Below are positions 16,654 to 27,176 of a stretch of DNA of 64,000 bases, piece by piece. The stretch is from contig JAIBCC010000014.1 in NCBI GenBank assembly GCA_019694395.1, positions 91,116 to 155,115 of the forward strand, given 5' to 3'. The notes under the pieces were generated by a model. It did not search any database and was not told the origin of the DNA. It worked only from the letters and a program-made list of their open reading frames with translations. Both the position numbers and the translations under genes were made by a program. Position 1 is the stretch's first letter; every line of letters starts with the position of its first letter. This DNA is from Pyrinomonadaceae bacterium (GTDB taxonomy: Bacteria > Acidobacteriota > Blastocatellia > Pyrinomonadales > Pyrinomonadaceae).

Positions 16654-18287
16654 AATACATCATATCGCTATTTTTTACATTAATTTTATCATTCGTATCT
16701 TTTGCCCAACACGGTGGAAATGGGGCAACCATCAACTTTGATCAAACTGCCGAACAATGGCGCGAAGATTTGCGTTTTTTCGCGGCAGAATTGCCAAAGC
16801 GTCATAAAAACGCTTTTCATTTTATGACTCGTGAGCAGTTTGAAAACGCGGTCAAACAATTCGATTCGGAAATTCCGAGTTTAACAAAAGAGCAAATTTA
16901 TGTGCGTTTTATCAAGCTGATTGCGATGGTCGGCGACGGACATACTTCGATTGAAGAACAAAGTTTGCTTCGGCTTGGTCTTTATCCGATTCGTTACGAA
17001 ATTTTGCAGGATGGTCTGTTTATTCAATCTTCTACGGCTGATTATGCCGAAATAGTGGGCGGAAAAGTCGTCAGAATCGGCAATACTCCGATTGAAGATG
17101 CTTTGAAAAAGGTGCAGGAAATTTCGTGGGGTGATCGTCGAAACGAACAATCTTTGAAGGTAGAAACCTCCTTTTTACTTAGTTGCCCAAAGATTTTGAA
17201 AGGTTTAAATATTGCCGAATCCGACGAAAATGTTTCCGTGACAGTCGAAAAAAACGGACAGCAAAAAAACTTAGACGTAAAAGCTGTGACCGATGTTATG
17301 AGTTTTTTTCGGGACGAAAAACGAGCCTTCGCCTACGATAAATCCACCAACCCTTTGCCGTTATATTTAAAAAATCCTAACAACAATTATTGGTTTGAAT
17401 ACGTTAAAGACAGCAAAATTCTTTACGTTCAATTCAATTCCACCACCAACAAACCCGATGAAAGCGTTGCCACGTTTTTCAAAAAAGTCTTCGATTTTGC
17501 CGACCAAAATCCGGTTGAAAAATTTGTTCTGGACGTGCGCGGAAATACGGGCGGAAACAATCAACTCAATAAGCCTGTCGTCATCGGTTTGATAAAAGGG
17601 AAATTTAATGAGCGCGGAAAATTATTTGTGATTCTTGGACGGCGCACTTTTTCTGCCGCCCAAAATTTAGTCAATGAAGTCGAAAAATACACCAACGCTA
17701 TTTTTGTCGGAGAACCAACGGGAAGCAGCCCTAATCTATTTGGCGATCCGATAATTATGACGCTGCCGAACAGCAAAATTCCTTTTCGAGTTTCGACCTT
17801 GTGGCATCAGATCGATCCGAATGACAGGCGGCTTTTTACTACGCCGGAAATTTTCGCCCCGCTTAGTTCAAAGGATTTTCAAAACAACAATGATCCGGCG
17901 TTTCAGGCAATTGTGAATTACGTTCCCGGCAGCACTTTCAAAGATCTAACTGCCGAAGCGTCAAAAAATGCTGATATATCGGGTTTTATAAAAAAATACC
18001 GCGAGTTTAAGCAGAATCCGCAAAATCAATTTATCAGCACTGAAACCGATACCAATGCGCTCGGTTATCGTTTGATTCAGGCTAAACGAATCAAAGACGC
18101 AGTTGAAGTTTTTAAGCTGAATGTCGAGGCTTATCCAAATTCGGCAAATGTGTATGACAGTTTAGCGGAAGGTTATTTGCTGGACGGAAACAGAGCGGAA
18201 GCGATCAAAAATTATGAAAAAGCTGTCTCGATCAATCCAAATTTTCAATCTTCATTGGACGCTTTGCAAAAATTGAAAGGGAATTAA
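16650..18287 (+). CDS. Secreted S41-like peptidase with C-terminal TPR
   Basis: The 545-residue protein has a signal peptide (1-19, FVSFAQ). An N-terminal helical region (QWREDLRFFAAELPKRHKNAF) precedes a tail-specific-protease core at about 245-385: DVRGNTGGN, GRRTFSAAQNLVNEVEKY and FVGEPTGSSPN, which contain the likely nucleophile Ser in FSAAQN. Residues 455-545 form two tetratricopeptide-like repeats (ALGYRLIQAKRIKDAVEVFK, NSANVYDSLAEGYLLDGNRAEA). There is no PDZ domain of the CtpA kind, so substrate choice may use the TPR. It overlaps the amidohydrolase stop by 4 bases, and a paralogue without TPR follows 44 bases on. I could not confirm a catalytic Lys. Confidence 0.82.
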   Translation: MKYIISLFFTLILSFVSFAQHGGNGATINFDQTAEQWREDLRFFAAELPKRHKNAFHFMTREQFENAVKQFDSEIPSLTKEQIYVRFIKLIAMVGDGHTSIEEQSLLRLGLYPIRYEILQDGLFIQSSTADYAEIVGGKVVRIGNTPIEDALKKVQEISWGDRRNEQSLKVETSFLLSCPKILKGLNIAESDENVSVTVEKNGQQKNLDVKAVTDVMSFFRDEKRAFAYDKSTNPLPLYLKNPNNNYWFEYVKDSKILYVQFNSTTNKPDESVATFFKKVFDFADQNPVEKFVLDVRGNTGGNNQLNKPVVIGLIKGKFNERGKLFVILGRRTFSAAQNLVNEVEKYTNAIFVGEPTGSSPNLFGDPIIMTLPNSKIPFRVSTLWHQIDPNDRRLFTTPEIFAPLSSKDFQNNNDPAFQAIVNYVPGSTFKDLTAEASKNADISGFIKKYREFKQNPQNQFISTETDTNALGYRLIQAKRIKDAVEVFKLNVEAYPNSANVYDSLAEGYLLDGNRAEAIKNYEKAVSINPNFQSSLDALQKLKGN

Positions 18288-18331
18288 TCACTTCATTGTC
18301 ACAAAAAAAGGAATTGCGGTGTGTATGTTGT

Positions 18332-19624
18332 ATGAGCAATTTAAAATTGTGCAGAATACTGCAAATCCTGATTGTGATTTTGATGACCGTTTGGAGCGGA
18401 TTCGCCCAAAGTGCCGAACAATGGCGGGCAGATTTACGGTATTTAGCCGAAGAAATGCCCAGACAACACAAAAATCTCTTTCACACAATGACCAGAGAAC
18501 AGTTTGAGAGTGCAGTGAAAAAACTGGACTCTCAAATTCCAAATCTTTCGAGACAACAGATAATTGTTGAAATGGCTCGGATTGTGGCAATGGTCGGCGA
18601 TGGTCACACCAATATTTCTCCTGCCCGCGACCCGAGAATTGATTTTCGGACATTGCCGATAAAATTATATGTTTTTAGCGACGGAATATTTGTTCGGGCA
18701 GCAACGCGTGAACAATCCGATCTGGTCGGCGCAAAAGTCATTAAAATCGGTAAAGTTTCGATTGACGAAGCCTATAATTCGGTCAAACAAATAATCGGGC
18801 GGGATAACGAGATGGACATCAAGTTTTTCGCGCCATTTTTGCTTGTAATGCCGGAAGTTTTGAACGGTCTCGGCTTAATTGACGAGATGGAAAACGTCAA
18901 ATTTACCTTTGAAAAACAGGGAAAACAATGGACGACCGATCTGAAACCTTTCGGCAAAACGGAATTGATAACGCCGGATACGGATAATAGCTGGATTCCG
19001 AAAGACGGCTGGATTGATGCGCGGGACAGTTCAAATTCTGCGAATCTACTCTGGTTAAAAGACCCAAATGATAGATTTCGATTTGAGTATTTACCTGATT
19101 CCAAAACTCTCTATTTTCAACTGAATCAGGTTGGAAACAAAGAAAACGAGACTTTGGAAAGCTATGTGGGAAAACTCTTTAAGTTTGCAGAAACTAAAGA
19201 GATAGATAAATTCATTCTTGATCTTCGTCTTAATCGCGGCGGCAATAATTATTTAAATCGTTCGTTGCTTTTAGGAATAATCCGCGCAACCAAAATTGAC
19301 CAGAGAGGCAAATTCTTTACCATCATCGGACGCAGCACCTGGTCGGCGGCGCAAATGTTGGTCAACGATCTGGAGAAATATACCAATACGATTTTTGTTG
19401 GTGAGCCTTCGGGCGGAAAAGTTAATAGTTACGGCGATTCACGCCGAATAACTCTGCCCAACAGCGGAATTACGGTTCGTGTTTCGAGTCTTTGGTGGCA
19501 GGAAGACGAACGGGATACACGCCAATGGACCGAGCCAACCATCAAGGCTGAACTTTCATTTGCTGATTATCAAAATAATCGTGATCCGGCGATTGAAGCA
19601 ATCATGAAATATCAACAGAATTAA
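18332..19624 (+). CDS. Secreted S41-like peptidase, paralogue without TPR
   Basis: The 430-residue protein matches the preceding one along the whole peptidase part: QWRADLRYLAEEMPRQHKNLFH, the MVGDGHTNIS segment, DLRLNRGGNNYLN, GRSTWSAAQMLVNDLEKY with the likely nucleophile Ser, and FVGEPSGGKVNSYGD. It ends after the core, without the tetratricopeptide tail of its neighbour. A signal peptide is present (LCRILQILIVILMTVWSGFAQ). I start it at the ATG at 18332; an in-frame TTG at 18296 would add 12 residues, including three Cys, before the signal peptide. It lacks a clear Shine-Dalgarno, so the start is uncertain. The pair appears to be a tandem duplication that has diverged by loss or gain of the TPR. 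Confidence 0.82.
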   Translation: MSNLKLCRILQILIVILMTVWSGFAQSAEQWRADLRYLAEEMPRQHKNLFHTMTREQFESAVKKLDSQIPNLSRQQIIVEMARIVAMVGDGHTNISPARDPRIDFRTLPIKLYVFSDGIFVRAATREQSDLVGAKVIKIGKVSIDEAYNSVKQIIGRDNEMDIKFFAPFLLVMPEVLNGLGLIDEMENVKFTFEKQGKQWTTDLKPFGKTELITPDTDNSWIPKDGWIDARDSSNSANLLWLKDPNDRFRFEYLPDSKTLYFQLNQVGNKENETLESYVGKLFKFAETKEIDKFILDLRLNRGGNNYLNRSLLLGIIRATKIDQRGKFFTIIGRSTWSAAQMLVNDLEKYTNTIFVGEPSGGKVNSYGDSRRITLPNSGITVRVSSLWWQEDERDTRQWTEPTIKAELSFADYQNNRDPAIEAIMKYQQN

Positions 19625-19670
19625 TTGCGAAACAATTAAATTAAAATTGCTGAAAAAATAAAATGTTCGT

Positions 19671-19697
19671 GAGTAAATATGTTATAAATATTCACTC
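19671..19697. promoter_or_regulatory. Inverted repeat just upstream of the sensor kinase
   Basis: GAGTAAATAT (19671-19680) and ATATTCACTC (19688-19697) are complements at 9 of 10 positions around a 7-base loop, ending 6 bases before the ATG at 19704. It could be an operator or a leader hairpin covering the start. Nothing else in the 79-base gap stands out. Confidence 0.4.
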
Positions 19698-19703
19698 GAT
19701 AAA

Positions 19704-22706
<3,003 letters not shown>

Positions 22707-22708
22707 AT

Positions 22709-23362
22709 ATGGAAAACATCACGATTATCATTGCTGACGACCATCCGATTGTGCGGAAAGGCTTGCGCGAAACGATTGAAGAAGAAAGTGAATTTATTGT
22801 TTTGGCGGAAGTTAATAACGGTCAGGAGGCGATTGAAGCAATTGAAAGATTCAGTCCAATAATTACGATTTTAGATGTTGATATGCCGATAATGAACGGT
22901 TTTGACGTGGCTCGTGAAATTAAATCGAGGAAGTTACCGACCGAAATTATTTTTATGACGATGCACCGCGACGAAGATTTATTTAACGAAGCAATTGACC
23001 TCGGCGCGAAAGGATTTGTCTTAAAGGATAGTGCATTGAGCGATATTGTAGATTGTCTTAAAGCTGTTGCGTCAAAAAATCATTATACAAGCCATTCCTT
23101 AACTTCGTTTCTTATTAACCGTAGTCAGCGGGCAATTGGCTTAGCCGAAAAACAACCATCCATTAATGATCTAACTCCAGCCGAACGCAAGGTTCTAAAA
23201 CTGATTGCCGAAAATCTGACCAGTAAAGAAATCGGCGAACAACTTTTTATCAGTTTGCGAACCGTCGAAAAACACCGCGAAAATATCTGCCAAAAACTAA
23301 ACCTGCAAGGCAGTCATTCTCTTTTCAAATTTGCCGTTCAAAATAAATCTCAATTGCTTTAA
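22709..23362 (+). CDS. NarL/LuxR-family response regulator
   Basis: The 217-residue protein has a receiver domain (1-120) with acidic pocket Asp10-Asp11, phospho-acceptor Asp56 in TILDVDMP, and the conserved Lys in GFVLKDS. A LuxR-type helix-turn-helix occupies about 150-212 (DLTPAERKVLKLIAENLTSKEIG, then LFISLRTVEKHRENI). It starts 2 bases after the sensor kinase stop, so the two form a cognate pair. The paired TACGTAG palindromes at 23443-23481, about 80 bases downstream of its stop, are candidate binding sites, which would connect it to the receiver gene and the modular secreted proteins that follow. That link is inference. Confidence 0.95.
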   Translation: MENITIIIADDHPIVRKGLRETIEEESEFIVLAEVNNGQEAIEAIERFSPIITILDVDMPIMNGFDVAREIKSRKLPTEIIFMTMHRDEDLFNEAIDLGAKGFVLKDSALSDIVDCLKAVASKNHYTSHSLTSFLINRSQRAIGLAEKQPSINDLTPAERKVLKLIAENLTSKEIGEQLFISLRTVEKHRENICQKLNLQGSHSLFKFAVQNKSQLL

Positions 23363-23408
23363 TCAAAATTTTGCGCCTCATTAATTCCAATTAATCCAAC
23401 AATTTAAC

Positions 23409-23441
23409 CAAAATCCAAAATCTGAAATCCAAACTCAAAAT
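23409..23441. repeat. Short run of 7-base units (AAATCCA type)
   Basis: AAATCCA, AAATCTG, AAATCCA, AACTCAA follow one another between the response-regulator gene and the two palindromes. No complementary arm was seen. Confidence 0.45.
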
Positions 23442-23442
23442 A

Positions 23443-23481
23443 TACGTAGTTCCACGTATAAAATTTACGTAGAACTGCGAA
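23443..23481. promoter_or_regulatory. Pair of TACGTAG palindromes, candidate regulator-binding sites
   Basis: TACGTAGTTCCACGTA at 23443-23458 is a near-perfect palindrome of the form TACGTAG-WWC-TACGTA. TACGTAGAACTGCGAA at 23466-23481 is a weaker copy in the same orientation. The starts are 23 bases apart, about two helical turns. They lie upstream of the receiver gene at 23538, whose transcript probably includes the modular protein at 23930. A dimeric response regulator could bind both on one face of the DNA. Confidence 0.5.
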
Positions 23482-23537
23482 TTCTCAAAATGTTTGCTCG
23501 ACCTTATTCTACAAATAAATAAAGTTTTAGTCCTCAG

Positions 23538-23900
23538 ATGAAGCAAATGAAAATTTTAATTGTTGATGATAACGAACAAGTCCGCAATCTTTTGCGCGAC
23601 TATCTCCCGACTTCGTTTGACGAGATCTATGAATGCAGCGACGGCGGCGAAGCTGTTTCGTTTTTCAAAAGACACCAACCTGATTGGGTTTTGATGGATT
23701 GGGAAATGCCGAAAATGAACGGAATTACGGCGATCCGCGAAATAATCGGCGAATTTCCGACTGCAAATATTTGTATGGTCACGGCTTTTGACGACGAAGA
23801 AATTCGTTCAGAAGCGTTATCAGCCGGAGCGAGCGGATTTGTCTTGAAAGATAACTTATTTGAACTGGAAGACATTCTTGCCAAAGCGGAGGTGCATTAA
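23538..23900 (+). CDS. Single-domain response regulator (receiver only)
   Basis: The 120-residue protein is a bare receiver domain: acidic pair Asp10-Asp11 (LIVDDNEQV), phospho-acceptor Asp54 (WVLMDWEMPKMNG), Thr/Ser switch in VTAFDD, and the Lys in GFVLKDN. There is no output domain, so it either works as a phospho-relay or phosphate sink or binds a target by itself. It sits 175 bases after the NarL regulator and 29 bases before the PLAT/tectonin protein, on the same strand, and may be co-transcribed with the latter. Two TACGTAG palindromes lie in its upstream region. Confidence 0.92.
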   Translation: MKQMKILIVDDNEQVRNLLRDYLPTSFDEIYECSDGGEAVSFFKRHQPDWVLMDWEMPKMNGITAIREIIGEFPTANICMVTAFDDEEIRSEALSAGASGFVLKDNLFELEDILAKAEVH

Positions 23901-23929
23901 AATTCGGCAAAGATCGAGGAATAATCGAA

Positions 23930-26900
23930 ATGAAATACTTGAAAAATAATTTGATGAAGGCAATTTTTGTAAACTTATGGACTTTTGGAACGCTGACAAT
24001 TTTAACGATTGTTTTGTCAAATAATGCTTTCGGGCAGGATCTATCAAGAATTTTTGCCCCCCAAGGCGCAACGGTTGACAACGAAGGTTTGACAAAAAAT
24101 ATCAATCCCGGTTGCGTCCAATACGAGTTGCTGATTGAAACGGGCGACCTTGAAGGAGCTGATGCCGATGCCAACGTTTTTGTCACCATTCACGGAACTA
24201 ACGGTGACACAGACCGTATCAAAATCAACGGAGAGATAACCATCAGGGAAGATAAAGCACATCCGGTAGGAAGCACCTGTCTTGAGTTTATGACTCCCAG
24301 ACAAAGTTTGGAAGAGAAACCATATAAAGCCCTTACATTCGTCAGATGGGGGTCAAATCTTAATGTGGTCAACTCAATGCTTAACCAAGTTGGAAACTTT
24401 TTCATCCGTAATAAAACGGCAATGGTGACAATCAATACTCATGATGTGGGCACTGTTGAATCCATCACCTTAGAGCACGATAATTGGTATCCCGCGTGGT
24501 ATTTAAAATCGTTGACGCTTTACAAGGGAGATAATCGGGAACTCGCCTTCCAACGCGATGTAAATCGCTGGTTTCGTGAAGATTCGCTGAAACAGACGTT
24601 CAAGGTAAACGAGAGCGGAAACGTGACCGATTACCGAATCAAGGTTTTTACGGGCGACGTTTATCAGGCGGGAACAAACTCAAAAGTTTACCTGACCTTA
24701 AACGGCAGACAGCACGTAATTCCGAATATTGACCTTGCTAAGCTGCTGCCGGGAACCAATCCTTTTGAGCGTAATCAAACCGATGAAACGGGCATTTATG
24801 ACCAACCCCTGAATGATGGTTTGTCGAGTATTACGATTAACCTTGAAAAAGGTGCCAGGTGGTTTCTCGGCTCAATCACGATTGACCGTCCGAGATCATC
24901 TTTTTCAGATATATTTCGTTATAACAACTGGATCGAAGGAGGTCAGCCGGTGACGATTTATCCGACTGAGGCTCGCGTCAGTCCGACTCGTAAGATTACT
25001 TTCCGAAGTGAAGCGGGCTACAGCTCCCGAATGTTGATTCAATATTTTGAAAATGGAGCGCAAGGAGCACTAGCACCGAAAATGATATTTTCTGCGGATA
25101 TGCCGCCGGGACAAAACAGCGTCATTGAAATTCCTCAGGACGTGAAGGACGCAAAGGTATTTCTGATTGGGAGCGGCACGGTCAATGATAATTTTTATAC
25201 CAGTAATTTTACCGGTTATCTGGCTGGTGATCCCTGTTTCAAAGCTTGGGGGACGTTTCTTAGTCCGCAGGGCGGCACTTGCGACGGCAATCCGATTTCT
25301 ACTACCACCTTAAACCCGATTACACCAAGTTTGTATCCCAAAACAGTTGCTGAGGGGGAGCAGGGTTGTTTCGACATGATGCAAAGCATGATAAGTAAAG
25401 ATACTTCGCAAAAGCTGCGAAATTTATTGGATGAAAGCAGTATCAAAAGACTTTGTAAAGGCACTAAAGACCCTAACACAACTACTCTTTGTTATGGCGT
25501 AAGGGTGATTGACATAAGCTCCGAGAACGCAATAGCGGAATGTTCGGGGCAAATTCCTCTCGGCTCAACTCCTAAAATCGGCACGACAACGACTACTTCC
25601 GGCGCAAATGTTTCTAACACAAATATCGCCCAAAACGAGCAGGATTGCTTTAACCAAGTTCAAGGCAAAGTTGCTTACGACACGGCGGGAAATAAAGTCT
25701 GGAACGAAAACAATATCAAGAGTCTTTGTCGCGGAACGACCAATCCTCCGGCAACAATAGCTTGTTTCAGCCAAAAGATGCCTCAAATCGGCTGGGCAAA
25801 AGCGAGTCAGGAATGTGCCGCCACAAATATTTCTTCGCAAACACAAAGGGTTAATCAAATGCCTGTTCCATCACAAAACCAGCCAACTTCTAGAGGTATT
25901 AGTCTTGAAGGAAATTGGGTGATGTATGACGACAAAGGAGTGAAATTCGACAAATTCGCCAAAATATCTCAAAGCGGTGCAAATCTCTCGATCAACAACG
26001 GTTACGGAGCAAATTCAACTGCCGTTCTAAATGGCAACAGTCTCAAAACTTCTGACGGATTGACGGGAACAATTTCCGCCGACGGCAACAAAATAAATTG
26101 GAACATAAATTACGTTTGGGTTAAACAGGTTTCCGCTGCTACCACAAATTATGGACAAGTTTCGCCTAATCAGACTCCGATAAATTCGCCAAATACGCTT
26201 GCGACAACCTCATTAAAAACAGCCCGCGACATTGATGCTAAAAATGGTGTGGTTTGGGCGATTGGGACAAACTCTGTCCCCGGCGGCTACGGAATTTATA
26301 AATTCAACGACTCAAGTTGGACACAAATTGACGGCGGAGCGACACGAATCGCTGTAGATCAGTCGGGAAATCCGTGGATCATCAATTCCGTTGGAACGAT
26401 TTTTCGACGAATTAACGATGCGTGGACGGAAATTCCGGGAATGCGGGACACCTTTGCGGCTGATATTGCCGTCGCCGGAAACGGAAACGTTTGGGTGGTG
26501 ACAACCAGCGGATTGGTTTCGCGTTGGACGGGTTCGGGTTGGACTCCGGGACGTGCACTGCAAGCCAAACAGGTCATTGCGTTGCCGAATTCCAATGCGA
26601 TTCAAATAGTTGAAAATAGTGGAAAACGTTGGACTGGAGAATCGGAAGATTCGTGGCTGATCGCCAACGACCCGACGGGATTGGCAGACAAATACCTCGA
26701 ATTTGCCGTTGATGGCGATACAAAATGGGTGATTGATTCATCATTTAATATCCAAAGATTAAGTGGCGGACAATCGCAAGGCAATTATGTCATCAACGAA
26801 ACACAAGTTCAGCCAACTTCGCAGATTACCAATGCGCCGACTCCAACCAAACGCTCAATTACTTTCAGAAACGAAGCCGGATTTGTCGCCAAAATGTTGG

Positions 26901-27157
26901 TGCAGTATTTTGAATCGGGTCCGAATGGTATTTCGCTGCCAAAGTTTTTGTTCACCGACAATCTCCCTGTCGGACAAAGTAAAACGCTCGAAATTCCCAA
27001 TTCCGCTACGAATACGCAGATCGTCGTCAGTCTGATCGGCAGCGGAACAATGAAAGATAATTTTTTTAGCACCAGCATTGATGGAGGATTTACGGGAAAC
27101 CGATGTTTCAAAGCGTGGGGCACATTATTCAGTCCGCAGGGCGGAACTTGTCAATAA
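23930..27157 (+). CDS. Secreted multidomain protein: PLAT domains, cysteine modules, tectonin propeller
   Basis: The 1075-residue protein has a signal peptide (1-36). In order: a PLAT/lipoxygenase-homology domain at about 63-200 (VQYELLIETGDLEGADADAN, ESITLEHDNWYPAWYL), a second PLAT-like domain at 234-320, a beta module at 354-451 (RKITFRSEAGYSSRM ending CFKAWGTFLSPQGGTC), two copies of a four-Cys module at 477-538 and 569-629, a GNW module at 655-733, a tectonin-type beta propeller at 765-945 (TRIAVDQSGNPWIINSVGTI), and a second CFKAWGT module at 975-1074. PLAT and tectonin domains bind lipid or glycan surfaces, so a surface-binding or adhesion role is likely. The Shine-Dalgarno CGAGGAA supports the start. 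The downstream protein shares three of the modules. Confidence 0.85.
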   Translation: MKYLKNNLMKAIFVNLWTFGTLTILTIVLSNNAFGQDLSRIFAPQGATVDNEGLTKNINPGCVQYELLIETGDLEGADADANVFVTIHGTNGDTDRIKINGEITIREDKAHPVGSTCLEFMTPRQSLEEKPYKALTFVRWGSNLNVVNSMLNQVGNFFIRNKTAMVTINTHDVGTVESITLEHDNWYPAWYLKSLTLYKGDNRELAFQRDVNRWFREDSLKQTFKVNESGNVTDYRIKVFTGDVYQAGTNSKVYLTLNGRQHVIPNIDLAKLLPGTNPFERNQTDETGIYDQPLNDGLSSITINLEKGARWFLGSITIDRPRSSFSDIFRYNNWIEGGQPVTIYPTEARVSPTRKITFRSEAGYSSRMLIQYFENGAQGALAPKMIFSADMPPGQNSVIEIPQDVKDAKVFLIGSGTVNDNFYTSNFTGYLAGDPCFKAWGTFLSPQGGTCDGNPISTTTLNPITPSLYPKTVAEGEQGCFDMMQSMISKDTSQKLRNLLDESSIKRLCKGTKDPNTTTLCYGVRVIDISSENAIAECSGQIPLGSTPKIGTTTTTSGANVSNTNIAQNEQDCFNQVQGKVAYDTAGNKVWNENNIKSLCRGTTNPPATIACFSQKMPQIGWAKASQECAATNISSQTQRVNQMPVPSQNQPTSRGISLEGNWVMYDDKGVKFDKFAKISQSGANLSINNGYGANSTAVLNGNSLKTSDGLTGTISADGNKINWNINYVWVKQVSAATTNYGQVSPNQTPINSPNTLATTSLKTARDIDAKNGVVWAIGTNSVPGGYGIYKFNDSSWTQIDGGATRIAVDQSGNPWIINSVGTIFRRINDAWTEIPGMRDTFAADIAVAGNGNVWVVTTSGLVSRWTGSGWTPGRALQAKQVIALPNSNAIQIVENSGKRWTGESEDSWLIANDPTGLADKYLEFAVDGDTKWVIDSSFNIQRLSGGQSQGNYVINETQVQPTSQITNAPTPTKRSITFRNEAGFVAKMLVQYFESGPNGISLPKFLFTDNLPVGQSKTLEIPNSATNTQIVVSLIGSGTMKDNFFSTSIDGGFTGNRCFKAWGTLFSPQGGTCQ

Positions 27158-27176
27158 ATTTGAGGAGAAAAATCTA

